The position numbers and the translations under genes were made by a program. Source: Dyadobacter sp. 3J3 (GTDB lineage Bacteria > Bacteroidota > Bacteroidia > Cytophagales > Spirosomataceae). From it: a stretch of DNA of 64,000 bases. Numbering within the stretch: position 1 is the first letter of the stretch; the number at the start of each line of letters is the position of its first letter. Where the stretch lies: contig NZ_VTOL01000003.1 in the NCBI RefSeq assembly GCF_009801115.1, positions 310,001-374,000 of the forward strand, written 5' to 3'. The notes beneath the pieces are model-generated. The model did not search any database. It saw only the letters and a list, made by a program, of their open reading frames with translations, and was not told the DNA's origin. Shown here piece after piece: positions 54,169 through 64,000 of this stretch.

Positions 54169-57100
54169 ATGAAATCAAATTTTATTAATGTTTTTCTTCT
54201 AAAAACAGCCTCACCGCTCTCTGGCAACCAATTCAGGTTTAGAGAAAATTCAAATCCACCTTTTCAGTTAATTCAAAAAATTTACCTCATTTTCTTCATT
54301 TTAATATTTTCTTCCGTTTTTAACAAAACGCTCTCCCAGTGCTCCATTTCTCAGGATTTCTCAACAGTGATTGTCACTTCGGAAACTCAGGCAGCCAACT
54401 CCTGGTATGTAGATCGATACGCCCCAAACGGATTTAGCTCTCCATCGCCAGATTTGGGAGGCGGAATTTTAAAACATTCAATCCGTGTTGCTGATGCCGC
54501 AGTAAATAGGCCAGCCAATTTCCAAACGGCTTTTTACAATACTCAAGGCAGAAAATACGATTTCCCCTTCATAGCTAAAACAATGAAGGTTAAGTTGTAT
54601 ATACCAGCTGACTGGGCGACTGGCGGCGGAAAAAGATGGGCTGGATTGTGGGGAACGGCTGTGGACGCATCCAATACACCGGTTGGATTTCCCATTATTG
54701 AATTTACATCAGAAGGTGGGCCACAGTTCAGAGGCTACAATGAAAATAATGCTTCTTGGCTGAATTTAGGTTTGCCAACCGGTTTTACTTACAATAGCTG
54801 GGTAACTCTGGAAATAAAATTGCTCCCATCCGGCGAATTCGAATATAAAGTTGGAGATAAAACGGCCCAAACAACGGCATATGCCTCTTACGCAACAACA
54901 GGAATTAATGCCGGTATTTTACAAGGATATAATTATGCCCGGGGAACCGCGAACGACGCATCAAATTCCGGTATTGATTATGATATTTATTGGGATGACT
55001 TTGCAGCTCAGGCAGGTGATGGACTTGTAGTAAATACATCAAAAGGTATAAATTATTGCAGCATACAAGCGGCTGTGAATGCCGCCGATCCGGGTAATGT
55101 GATCAATGTTTCTGCCGCCATTTTCAATGAAGAAGTTACAATTAATAAGCCGCTGATAATAAATGGCGCAAATGTTGGCGTTGCTGGAAACGGTACACGT
55201 GCTACTGAATCCATAATTGATGGTAACAATGGTTCAAGAAGCGGCTTTATAGTACTTGCAAATAATGTAACGATTGATGGATTCACAATTCGTGGTGCGG
55301 CAGGAATCTATAATTCTGGTGTTTACAGTAGTCCGACAACGAGTGGCCTGACTTTGCAAAACAACATTATTACCGATAACCTGATAGGAGCATATCCATC
55401 TTCCAACGGAGCTTCGTTCGTCAAAAACAATTTGTTCTATGCCAATAATCGCACGGGTGCAGCAGGAGGAGCAGGTATTTATGTTGAGGCTACGAATACA
55501 TTGACCATAGAAGGCAATGAATTTAAAGGTCATACGATTAACTCGGCCGCCATTTTTGCATCGCTAATAACTAACGCTCACCAGAATCTCGTTTTCACGA
55601 AAAATTATATACACGACAACAACAACGACAATTCGATGGTGTATTTGGCGGGTGTAACGAATGGCACGATCAGCTATAATACAATTATTCAGTCCGGGAC
55701 AACAGCTATAAAAGTTGCAGGAGGAAATACTAACATCACTCTGATAAACAACCTTTTGGATGGAAACGCAACAGCTATAAAAATTCAGAATGACGGAGCC
55801 GGAGCCAATGTTGGAACGCAGGCACATGAAAACAGTCTTGCAAGCGTAAAATCAATTGATAATCTGGATGTTGCCATTGTCAACGCAAGTTGTAACTGGT
55901 ATGGAAGCAGTGTACCAACAGATGTTACCGCAAAAATTTCCGGCCCGGTAAGTTACATTCCATTTACAAATGCCGGAACTGATAGTAATGGATCAGATGT
56001 GGGTTTTGTACCAGCACCTAATACCTGTATCTATCTGATTCATAACGTGACACATCCAAAAGATTTTGGAACGATTCAGGAAGCAATCAATGACCCGGGA
56101 ACACTTGCAAACGATGTTATAAAAATTGATGCAGGAACATTCAATGAGGTACTGACAATTAACAAATCCCTGACTTTTGAAGGTACTAATAAAGATGTTT
56201 GCGGTACTGCAACCCGGACGGCAGAAACAATTCTGATTGCCCCTGCAAGTGGATCAGCCTTGTTGGGATTAAGCGGATCAGTTTCGATCATCATTAATGG
56301 CGTGAAGATTGATGGTAATGGCGTGGCGAACATCGCGCAGCCAAATCAAAATCTTACCATTAAAAATTCTGTTCTGGAACTGGATTTTGTCGCAAGTCAG
56401 AATAATATTTATTTCAGTTCCAATACTTTGGTTTTGGAATGTAATAGCCTGCAAGCCATTGCCGGTGTTAATACGGGTGGAAGTTCATCACACATATTTT
56501 TTGCAGGTTCCACTTTTACGGCAACAAATAACAGATTAACCTCCGAAGCTGCAAGAGCCAGTATGGTCAGTAATCCAGGCACAACCAGTTTGCCAGTCTG
56601 GCTGAACATTACAACCAACGCAAATAACGTGAACGTTAACCATAACGAATTCACAAAAATTGACATTGGAATATTGCTTGCAGATAATGCGGGAAATGTT
56701 AAAATCGAAAACAACGAATTCAAAGAAGCCAACCGGGAGATACTTCCCAACGGAAGCGGTATGGGCGCCGGAATTGCGATTTACGAAAATCTTGCTCCAT
56801 CCGGTCCTATTTCAATCAATAATAACAAGTTCATGAACAGTGAGACCGGTATCCGTACGTCAGGATCGGGAACATCTTTTCCGGCCTCTAATTTATTGTC
56901 GATCCGTTACAATTCATTCGAATCCATGAGTGATAAGGCGATCCGGATCAGCAATAGTTACGGATCCTCCGCATCCAATTTAAGCGCTTTATGTAACTGG
57001 TTCGGTAATGTGACAGGACCTTCGCTTATAACTACAAATCCAGGTGGAGGCGGAACCCAAATCCTGGATGGGAATAATAAGGTTTCTTATAAAAACTGGC

Positions 57101-60100
57101 TTATTTACGGAACCGACGCTGATAATGCCCAACTCGGTTTTCAGTTGCCGACAACCTTAAATGTATCTCCTGGCAGTAATGTATCAGTCGCTGAAAACCA
57201 TTACAGAATTTTGAGTAATGCGATTGGCTGTGTCACCAGTAACCAAACACTTACACTTTCGGGAACATTTGATTATACCAATGGCATTGCGAAAGACGAA
57301 TGGGCAAAAGGTAATGACGGTATAACTCAGGGCTCAACTTCTGCATTTGCGATAGGAAGTGGTGACGATTACACAATTCTGGCTCCTTCCCCTACTGAAA
57401 ATGTAGTAATCACCGCTGCTTCACTTGGCTCAGCAACGATACAAGGCCCAGGAGATCTTGGTAATGTTTCTCTGGAATCTTTTATCTTCTTCAATGGAAA
57501 TACGCCCGCAAGCACTTTCAAAGCATGGACGCTCTCCAACCTGACCATCAACAATTTTGATGCCTCGATAGCTGCCGATAATAATAACGGCTCCACTACT
57601 GCCATGACTGATTTCAAAGTGCTAAACAATGAAATTTTAATTCCAAAAGATTTAAATCAAACCAGCGAAGCCAATAATTTACAAAACATTGGCATCCATT
57701 TAAATTTTGGTAAAAATCAGGAAATAAAAGGGAACAAAATTGTGATGGATGGAACTGGCGTAAGTGACGGTGCAACCTCCTATTCAAATTCTGTTGCTTT
57801 GCAATCTGCTACAAGCGGCGGCGATATTTATGATGGATTGAAAATCCAGGATAACACCATTCATGTGACCGGAACTCCTAATGCAGCTCCGGCAAGAATC
57901 ATCGGGATCTGGGAAAATTCAAATAATCAGACTTCAAGCATTGATATCAGCGGAAATAAATTTGTCAACGATGATGCAGGAAACCTGGCTGAAAACAATA
58001 ATCAGCTTGCATTCCGAATCACTTCGTTTTCAGAAAGTTCAAAGAAAGTTGTTTATCAAAACAATGAGATATCAGGTTTCAACCGTGGAATCGAATGGAT
58101 CGGCGATCCTTTTTCTCAGTATAACGCCAATTTATATGCGAGCACGGCCTTTCCTGTCATTATAAAAAATAACAAAATAGACAGGGTAAAATTTGGAGTA
58201 ACGGTAAGAAAAGATCCGGCGAGTCCAAACAGTGGTTCACCTGCTGAAATTATAAATAACAGTTTTACAAATATTCCGAATGCCGGGTTTGCAATAGGTA
58301 ACACAGGTACAGGGGCTACACTTGCAACTTGTAACTGGTATGACAATCCGTTAACTGTCAACGTGATCAGTGCGACCAATGGCGGCAGTGTAACCTATTT
58401 GCCAAAATTAGCCAATGGTAATGATGCAAGTGGTTCAGCAGGTTTTCAGCTTGACGGATCCAATAATTGTGTACTGCCAGTTTATAACGAAACGCAGGCA
58501 CATGATTATTTAACAATTCAGGAGGCGGTAAATGCAGCAAATACATCTGACATCATCCGGGTAGGAACTGGAATTTACCCTGAAAATGTGATTGTTAATA
58601 AATCTGTAAAAATTTATGGTGTAGACAGTACCAACGTAATTGTCGACAAGGGCACAGCCAATTATGCTTCAACCGGCGGTGTTGGTTTTTCACTTCAGGC
58701 AGACGGAATCATTCTTAATCTGATGACGGTAAAAAACTTTGACAATGGTATTGAAACAGGTACTGATATCACCAACGTGACCATAGATGCGATGAATCTG
58801 AATGAAAACTTTTCAAATGGATTCTTTGGCAAACGCACTGTAACAGATTTAACGATCAAAAATAGTAACCTTAATGCTAACGGCTATAAACTTGGAGTTC
58901 AGTCCGCCTCGGGGTACAAACGCGGTATTATGTTTGAATCTCAGGGAGGATCAATCAATAATTTAATTATTGAAAACAACAATGCCGATAATAATGGACT
59001 TGTAGGAATTGATATTTCCGGCCTGATACCTATCAACGGAATAACGATCAATAATAACAGCGCCAGAAATAATTTCGATTCTCAAATCGGTGTTTCGCTG
59101 GGTAACAATTCGCTAAGCAGTCCGCCGGTTATTATAACTGGCAATACCGTTGTCGTATCAAAAACGGCTCGGTTTGGTATTGAAATAAAAAATCCTATTG
59201 GAACAGGTTCTGCTTCCGGTAATGGCAGCATTAAAGTTTCCGGTAATAACATTTCGCTGGCTTCCCACCTCGGCTCTGCAAGAGATCTGGCTGCAATAGC
59301 AGTTATGAGAAGAAAAGACGGACATGCCGTTATCAATGACCAGCCCCAGGGAGTTCAGGTTTTAACAAATACAATTACAGATTTTCAAAATGCAAGCGGA
59401 GATGCTTTCGGTATTGTTTTGGGAGGAACGGGGCATTTGGTAAGTGGTAATACGATCACAAATACCAAATATTCAATTCAGGTTCAGAAAGGAAATACGG
59501 ATTTTGCTACTAACAACAGCGCACCAAACAGTTCTGATTTCTATTTTGAAAGAGACAACTCTGCTGATGTCTGCGTTGAATTTGGCACAAATACAATAAC
59601 CTCTTCCGGAGCACCAAGACTGGTCACATCAGGAACTGTTTCAACATTCACGTTGCCGGTTGTACGAGTTACCAACACAAATCTGACAACCAGATTCTGC
59701 ACAATTCAACAGGCAATCGACTTTATGGCTACGGTCAATACGCATGTCATCGTTCCCGACGCTGGTTCGTTTCCTGAAAATGTGGTTGTTAGCAAATCAA
59801 TTACGTTAAGAGGACCCAATTATACTACGGCTGGCAACGGTTCACGCGTCACTGAAACCGCAATTGTTCCTGGAATAGATAATGTAACAGATGGTGCTCT
59901 TGTTAAAGTTACAGCAAATGACGTGACATTGGAAGGGCTTTCGATCGATGGTTCCAATACGGCTTTCCCTTCTGTTGTTGTAATTAACGGATCGCAAACG
60001 AATGCAGCTTTCGGAGTATTAGCTTCCGGTAATTTCACAGGACTTACCATCAGGAACAATATTATCAAAAACCTGAGCCAGCATGGTATTGACCTTAGTA

Positions 60101-62022
60101 CAGAAAGTGGTTCTACAAAAGGTAACTTAATCAACAACAACTGGTTCGATAATATTCCAAGATATCATGCAGACGGTTTTTACGGACGGGGGATTTTACT
60201 TGCAAATAACTTTTATGCCTCGGTAATCGACAATACTTTCAGCAGAGTAGAGCGGGGAATTCAGACCAATAACTTCTCAAATGCCATACAAACGGGTACC
60301 TGGGAAATTAAAGGCAATACGATAAAAGCCTACAACATTGGCTCATTCCTGAACCTGCACTACCAAAATACTTCTGATCTTTTGTTTGAAAATAATAATA
60401 TTGAAAAAGATCAGACAACCAGAACGATCAGTACCGGCGATGCACTTCCGGATGAGGATTTTACCGGTATGGAAGTATTTTCTATTGGCAACGCTGTGAA
60501 AGTATTGGTAAAAGGCGGTACAATTAAAAATGCGGTGACCGGTATTTCTTCATGGAATAACAGTTCGAGCAATCACGTTACCATCGATGGAGTTTCTTTT
60601 GACAACAACGTTACAGCCGTTCTTCAATCAAATAATTCCCGTTATAATGACGCCATTGATTCAGAGATTGATGTTAAAAACGTTACGCTGAGTGATGGAA
60701 ACGCTCAAAAAGCTTTTGTGGCGGAAGATTACACTTCCGGTTCACATGCTTTGAGTTCTATCAATATGGTTAGTAACAACACAATTACAGCCGGTAATAC
60801 TTTGCAATATCCTTTTTATCTGAAAGATGGATCGAAAGCGAGAATTAAAGCAGGTGGAACGCAGGTAACCTTGTCTACGCAGGACGCTGTAACATTCAGC
60901 AATACCGGTACCGCAACTACACCAAACCTTATAATTACCTCAGGATTGATTGTCAATTTAGCCGGTCATGACTTGCGTGTAGTTAATGTTCCGCAAGGTG
61001 CAATAATGGAAATTGCCGCTGACTTTACAGCTCCAAACAAGGTTGTTAAAAACCCGGTTCTTGTCAATGGTGGTATTTGGTTTAGCAGTGGAATTCTTAA
61101 CTCAGGTGATGGCAGTATCGAATTTGGAAATACTGCTTCGGATATCATGACCGGAGATCATCCTGAAAAAGCAGCAAGCTACATTTTAGGAAAAGCCCTG
61201 ATGGCCAGCAGAAGTATTGGCGGCGGCGCCATTGATATGCTTGGTGTAAAAATGGCATCTGGTCCTGATTTGGGAACTTTGATAATTGTCAGAACTACAA
61301 CAGCTTCGGGTGCAATAACACCGGCATTCCCCGGAAACGCTTCCATCAGAACAGTTTGGGAGATAACCCCATCCAACACATCTGCAAGCCGCGGCGACGT
61401 TCAGTTCAGGTACTTGAATAATCCTGCAAACCTGAATGCACAAGTTCCTACGGGCATTTACGCTTACCGATATAATATTGGAATTTCACAATGGGAGAAA
61501 AAATCTGCTTTACGGTCGTCAACTGCCGTTGCTGACATTTACACGACTGAAACATTTGGCGTCGCCCAGTTTTCTTCCTGGACTTTAAGTTCAGTTGAAC
61601 CAGGACCTGACTTGACTCCTTTGATTGTTATGTCCGACATTGGTTTTATCAAACCTTCGGCTTTAACAAAAAATGCTACATTGAGATTATATAATGTCGG
61701 CGGTGCAAGTACTTCTGCATCAGGATTGATAACAGTTTACATTTATCCTCCGAACAATAATTTTAATCTGGCATTACAGTCAAGTCCAGACTGGAATATT
61801 GTTTACGATGCCGGCGGAAATTTTTATACGGTAAGTTCTACAAACACAACAATTGCGTATGGAGCCTCCAATTTCAAATCAGTTAATCTGGTAATTACTG
61901 CGATAAGTTCGGTTTCAAAAGGCAAATATGCTTTTCAGTTTGAACTTGGTGAAAATTCAGGAAGTGAAAATAACGGTCTGAATAATACAACAGCTGTTGA
62001 AGTTACAGTATCCGGCTTGTAG
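54169..62022 (+). CDS. Giant secreted right-handed beta-helix protein
   Basis: 2617 aa. An unusually long N-region (about 34 residues) precedes the hydrophobic signal core (IYLIFFILIFSSVF), cleaved about residue 57 (LSQCS). A concanavalin-like domain lies at about 60-285. Beta-helix modules follow, each opening with a pectinesterase-like IQ-A-(V/I)N segment near residues 297, 635, 1449 and 1845 and rich in NN-turn coils. Three modules close with CNW(Y/F) near 574, 941 and 1387. A final beta-sandwich with CARDB-like features starts near 2480. It is probably a surface or extracellular adhesin or polysaccharide-binding protein; no catalytic residue is evident. It has no type IX sorting domain, but the next gene does. 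Confidence 0.85.
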   Translation: MKSNFINVFLLKTASPLSGNQFRFRENSNPPFQLIQKIYLIFFILIFSSVFNKTLSQCSISQDFSTVIVTSETQAANSWYVDRYAPNGFSSPSPDLGGGILKHSIRVADAAVNRPANFQTAFYNTQGRKYDFPFIAKTMKVKLYIPADWATGGGKRWAGLWGTAVDASNTPVGFPIIEFTSEGGPQFRGYNENNASWLNLGLPTGFTYNSWVTLEIKLLPSGEFEYKVGDKTAQTTAYASYATTGINAGILQGYNYARGTANDASNSGIDYDIYWDDFAAQAGDGLVVNTSKGINYCSIQAAVNAADPGNVINVSAAIFNEEVTINKPLIINGANVGVAGNGTRATESIIDGNNGSRSGFIVLANNVTIDGFTIRGAAGIYNSGVYSSPTTSGLTLQNNIITDNLIGAYPSSNGASFVKNNLFYANNRTGAAGGAGIYVEATNTLTIEGNEFKGHTINSAAIFASLITNAHQNLVFTKNYIHDNNNDNSMVYLAGVTNGTISYNTIIQSGTTAIKVAGGNTNITLINNLLDGNATAIKIQNDGAGANVGTQAHENSLASVKSIDNLDVAIVNASCNWYGSSVPTDVTAKISGPVSYIPFTNAGTDSNGSDVGFVPAPNTCIYLIHNVTHPKDFGTIQEAINDPGTLANDVIKIDAGTFNEVLTINKSLTFEGTNKDVCGTATRTAETILIAPASGSALLGLSGSVSIIINGVKIDGNGVANIAQPNQNLTIKNSVLELDFVASQNNIYFSSNTLVLECNSLQAIAGVNTGGSSSHIFFAGSTFTATNNRLTSEAARASMVSNPGTTSLPVWLNITTNANNVNVNHNEFTKIDIGILLADNAGNVKIENNEFKEANREILPNGSGMGAGIAIYENLAPSGPISINNNKFMNSETGIRTSGSGTSFPASNLLSIRYNSFESMSDKAIRISNSYGSSASNLSALCNWFGNVTGPSLITTNPGGGGTQILDGNNKVSYKNWLIYGTDADNAQLGFQLPTTLNVSPGSNVSVAENHYRILSNAIGCVTSNQTLTLSGTFDYTNGIAKDEWAKGNDGITQGSTSAFAIGSGDDYTILAPSPTENVVITAASLGSATIQGPGDLGNVSLESFIFFNGNTPASTFKAWTLSNLTINNFDASIAADNNNGSTTAMTDFKVLNNEILIPKDLNQTSEANNLQNIGIHLNFGKNQEIKGNKIVMDGTGVSDGATSYSNSVALQSATSGGDIYDGLKIQDNTIHVTGTPNAAPARIIGIWENSNNQTSSIDISGNKFVNDDAGNLAENNNQLAFRITSFSESSKKVVYQNNEISGFNRGIEWIGDPFSQYNANLYASTAFPVIIKNNKIDRVKFGVTVRKDPASPNSGSPAEIINNSFTNIPNAGFAIGNTGTGATLATCNWYDNPLTVNVISATNGGSVTYLPKLANGNDASGSAGFQLDGSNNCVLPVYNETQAHDYLTIQEAVNAANTSDIIRVGTGIYPENVIVNKSVKIYGVDSTNVIVDKGTANYASTGGVGFSLQADGIILNLMTVKNFDNGIETGTDITNVTIDAMNLNENFSNGFFGKRTVTDLTIKNSNLNANGYKLGVQSASGYKRGIMFESQGGSINNLIIENNNADNNGLVGIDISGLIPINGITINNNSARNNFDSQIGVSLGNNSLSSPPVIITGNTVVVSKTARFGIEIKNPIGTGSASGNGSIKVSGNNISLASHLGSARDLAAIAVMRRKDGHAVINDQPQGVQVLTNTITDFQNASGDAFGIVLGGTGHLVSGNTITNTKYSIQVQKGNTDFATNNSAPNSSDFYFERDNSADVCVEFGTNTITSSGAPRLVTSGTVSTFTLPVVRVTNTNLTTRFCTIQQAIDFMATVNTHVIVPDAGSFPENVVVSKSITLRGPNYTTAGNGSRVTETAIVPGIDNVTDGALVKVTANDVTLEGLSIDGSNTAFPSVVVINGSQTNAAFGVLASGNFTGLTIRNNIIKNLSQHGIDLSTESGSTKGNLINNNWFDNIPRYHADGFYGRGILLANNFYASVIDNTFSRVERGIQTNNFSNAIQTGTWEIKGNTIKAYNIGSFLNLHYQNTSDLLFENNNIEKDQTTRTISTGDALPDEDFTGMEVFSIGNAVKVLVKGGTIKNAVTGISSWNNSSSNHVTIDGVSFDNNVTAVLQSNNSRYNDAIDSEIDVKNVTLSDGNAQKAFVAEDYTSGSHALSSINMVSNNTITAGNTLQYPFYLKDGSKARIKAGGTQVTLSTQDAVTFSNTGTATTPNLIITSGLIVNLAGHDLRVVNVPQGAIMEIAADFTAPNKVVKNPVLVNGGIWFSSGILNSGDGSIEFGNTASDIMTGDHPEKAASYILGKALMASRSIGGGAIDMLGVKMASGPDLGTLIIVRTTTASGAITPAFPGNASIRTVWEITPSNTSASRGDVQFRYLNNPANLNAQVPTGIYAYRYNIGISQWEKKSALRSSTAVADIYTTETFGVAQFSSWTLSSVEPGPDLTPLIVMSDIGFIKPSALTKNATLRLYNVGGASTSASGLITVYIYPPNNNFNLALQSSPDWNIVYDAGGNFYTVSSTNTTIAYGASNFKSVNLVITAISSVSKGKYAFQFELGENSGSENNGLNNTTAVEVTVSGL

Positions 62023-62076
62023 TAATTACACCGATTATAATCGAGGTTAGTTCTCAAACATCTAAATAAAAAGACA

Positions 62077-63120
62077 ATGAAAATTAAATTATTCACATTA
62101 CCTCTTATCGCAATAATCGGCATTATGCTGAGTAGTAGTATAATTATGGCGCAAGACGTTAATATAGTTCTCCAATCAGGGAATTACAATCTTGACCCGT
62201 ATCCTTCGTATAGTCCTACTGGAAGTGTGACTGGAACTTATAGCATTAAGGTTGCAAAATCCACTCACACATTCACAAATGGACAATTCACAATTAATGT
62301 GGCTTTTCCACCAGGTGCCGTGTATGCTGGCGGCGCTAGTCTGCCTGCCGAATTCACAGTAACAACGGGAGCGACTAATGCTTCGTTTGTAGTAATTTCA
62401 ATTACAAGTGACTGGTCAGGAACAGGGCCAACTGCTATACGAACTCTTGTGCTGCCTATCAAAATAGTTGGCTCTTCAATTGATCAGCCAACCGGAACTA
62501 CTTTACAATGGCTGGATCCTTTTACACCTGAAAATTCATCAGGAAATTCCACCGGGTCGCCTTTGAACGTTAGCGCTGCTTTACCCGTTACTTTGAATGC
62601 ATTTTCTGTATCAAGAGAAGATCAAACCTCGCTCTTATCCTGGTCCACAACATCCGAGGCAAATAGCGACCGCTTTGATATAGAACACAGTTTGAATGCA
62701 AAAAACTGGAATCTGCTTTCTTCTGTAAATTCAAAAGGTGAAAGTTCTATTTTGGAAAAATATTCTTATGTCGATACTGATCCTTCCAAAGGAGAAAATT
62801 TTTACCGGTTAAAAATGATCGATAGAGACGGTACTTTTGCATACAGCAGAATACAAAGTATAACCTTTGACGGCACGCTTGACAAGTCTATGATTTACCC
62901 CAATCCTGCTTCGGATTATCTGAAACTAAATGTTTCAGATTTAAGGAAAATCAAAAGTATAAAGATTTATGATCTGAATGGAAGAGCAGTTTACACCGCC
63001 GCTGGCAATGGACTAACCAAAACAATTGATATCAAAAAAGTAAGTACAGGATTGTATGTGGTTGAAGTTGTTAGTTTGAACGGTGAAATCAACACATCCA
63101 AAATCTCAATCTTCAAATAA
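62077..63120 (+). CDS. Secreted protein with type IX secretion sorting domain
   Basis: A 347-aa protein with a signal peptide (IIGIMLSSSIIMAQ). An N-terminal beta-rich domain at about 30-170 carries a TGSPLNVSAALPVTLNAFSV transition, and a fibronectin-like segment follows (LLSWSTTSEANSDRFDIEHS). The C-terminal T9SS type A domain starts at YPNPASDYLKLNV and continues through IKIYDLNGRAVY and a GLYVVEV strand. It is therefore exported through the outer membrane by T9SS and attached to the cell surface. It begins 55 bp after the giant beta-helix gene, in the same direction, so the two are probably co-expressed and may form one surface assembly. Confidence 0.9.
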   Translation: MKIKLFTLPLIAIIGIMLSSSIIMAQDVNIVLQSGNYNLDPYPSYSPTGSVTGTYSIKVAKSTHTFTNGQFTINVAFPPGAVYAGGASLPAEFTVTTGATNASFVVISITSDWSGTGPTAIRTLVLPIKIVGSSIDQPTGTTLQWLDPFTPENSSGNSTGSPLNVSAALPVTLNAFSVSREDQTSLLSWSTTSEANSDRFDIEHSLNAKNWNLLSSVNSKGESSILEKYSYVDTDPSKGENFYRLKMIDRDGTFAYSRIQSITFDGTLDKSMIYPNPASDYLKLNVSDLRKIKSIKIYDLNGRAVYTAAGNGLTKTIDIKKVSTGLYVVEVVSLNGEINTSKISIFK

Positions 63121-63131
63121 AAACCCTGATT

Positions 63132-63174
63132 AAAAACAAGAAAGGCGGCTGATGTGGCCGCCTTTCTTGTTTTT
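63132..63174. terminator. Bidirectional terminator between convergent genes
   Basis: An 18-bp perfect stem (AAAAACAAGAAAGGCGGC, 63132-63149, with 63157-63174) has a 7-nt loop, with an A-run and a T-run on either side. It serves the T9SS-domain gene and the SusD gene on the other strand. Confidence 0.93.
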
Positions 63175-63214
63175 ATATTGTTCAGATATTCAATTAAATT
63201 TAAATAGTAAAGAC

Positions 63215-64000
63215 TTAATACCCCGTATTCTGTTTAAGATTTGTATTATTTCTGATCTCAACCGTTGGGATCGGGAATAAAAGCTCTCTTGCAGTAACCA
63301 CAGGTCCGTAAGAAAATTTATAACCTACGTATTCATCAAATTGTTTGGTAGCAGTATTAAATCCTTTACGCAGACGAACCATATCAAACCAGGTGACATT
63401 TTCGTAACACAATTCATACCAGCGCTCTTTCAAAACCTCGGTTCTGAACTGGTCTTTTGAAAGCCCGGAAAGTGCTGGTAATTGCGCTCTTAATCTTGTT
63501 GCGTTAAGCGCATCATAAGCTTTGGTCGTTGGTGTCCCTGCTTCGTTTGAAGCTTCGGCATACATTAACAAAACATCGGCATAACGGATAACAGGCCAGT
63601 TCAAATCGCTATTCGCGGTAGTAGTTTGTGCCGCTACATCAAAATGTTTGTAAATAAAATAACCACCCAGATTCACCTCCAGATTCCTATCCGATTGATT
63701 GGTAAATTTTGTAAAAAAGAACTGTTTTTCCTTGATACGCAAATCAGCCGGATCGTAAGATTTTATGAAATCCACATTGGCATAAATCCCTCCTGTTTCA
63801 TCTGAATAAGCCGAGATATTCTTGTTGTAAGGAATGATATAGCCTTGCCATGTCCCCGGAAGAATTTGTGTCCGGAACTGGATCATAAAAATATTCTCAT
63901 CCACATTTTTCTTCGTCGGGTTGTGAAGATCATCATACGTTGTGAACAATTTAAATTTTTGTGAGTCAATAACTTCCTCCGCTTTTTTCGCAGCCAAAGC
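63215..64000 (-). CDS. RagB/SusD family lipoprotein, C-terminal part
   Basis: The frame is open to the window edge, so the N-terminus lies beyond 64000. At least 261 residues are visible. The SusD C-terminal pattern is clear: NWPVIRYADVLLMYAEASNE, then LKERWYELCYENVTWFDMVR, then ELLFPIPTVEIRNNTNLKQN and a terminal GY. This is the ligand-binding partner of a SusC expected upstream on the minus strand, outside the window. The last residues lie close to the shared terminator. Confidence 0.95.
   Translation of the reverse strand, partial: ALAAKKAEEVIDSQKFKLFTTYDDLHNPTKKNVDENIFMIQFRTQILPGTWQGYIIPYNKNISAYSDETGGIYANVDFIKSYDPADLRIKEKQFFFTKFTNQSDRNLEVNLGGYFIYKHFDVAAQTTTANSDLNWPVIRYADVLLMYAEASNEAGTPTTKAYDALNATRLRAQLPALSGLSKDQFRTEVLKERWYELCYENVTWFDMVRLRKGFNTATKQFDEYVGYKFSYGPVVTARELLFPIPTVEIRNNTNLKQNTGY

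Noticed and set aside
1..64000. tRNA, rRNA, integrase or transposase genes
   Set aside because: Looked for, none recognised; the window shows no clear genomic island boundaries.

Overview
The window looks like chromosomal DNA from a Bacteroidota bacterium of the Cytophagales, most like Dyadobacter or a relative in the Spirosomataceae. That placement is inference from gene content: SusC/SusD pairs, a TonB receptor paired with a DUF4249 lipoprotein, a type IX secretion sorting domain, VCBS/ASPIC lipoproteins, many short lipoproteins, and promoters of the TTTG-N19..21-TAnnTTTG type. No rRNA, tRNA, CRISPR array, transposase or phage gene was found.

Layout. 1-5.3 kb: the end of an M3 peptidase, then a TonB receptor/DUF4249 pair. 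5.3-13.7 kb: a TetR regulator with a likely operator, small secreted or lipoproteins, threonine aldolase, a polysaccharide deacetylase and a methyltransferase. Hairpin and tandem-repeat elements lie between them. 13.8-20.9 kb: an FAD oxidoreductase that appears circularly permuted, a GH92 mannosidase, an MBL-fold hydrolase, a HicB-like antitoxin coupled to a tiny ORF, a patatin, and an orphan AAA_14/DUF4143 ATPase preceded by a 55-bp palindrome. 20.9-32.9 kb: a SusC-SusD-VCBS/ASPIC-vanadium haloperoxidase operon, with a second haloperoxidase-like lipoprotein divergent from it. 33-40.2 kb: a LytM peptidase, a GT2 glycosyltransferase, and a double-glycine protein export locus. That locus has a 249-aa substrate with two small membrane proteins, divergent from a C39-peptidase ABC transporter and an HlyD adaptor. 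40.5-53.3 kb is mostly housekeeping: nadB/nadA, a PiT phosphate transporter, rlmN, cvpA, yqeY, pdxJ, an SCP2 protein, a PpiD-like foldase and xylA. 53.3-63.1 kb: an 820-bp stretch with no recognised gene, then a 2617-aa secreted beta-helix protein and a smaller protein carrying a type IX sorting domain. The window ends in a partial SusD gene on the minus strand.

How the genes work together. The 20.9-31 kb operon looks like a nutrient-uptake locus: SusC/SusD import, then surface lipoproteins that would act on the ligand. The 34.8-40.2 kb cluster looks like a self-contained export system. Its C39 domain should remove a 30-residue GG leader from a large glycine-rich protein. The two membrane proteins in the substrate operon are immunity candidates. 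Four contiguous 20-bp direct repeats lie just upstream of the substrate promoter and probably control the locus. This cluster and the permuted oxidase are the strongest candidates for something undescribed.
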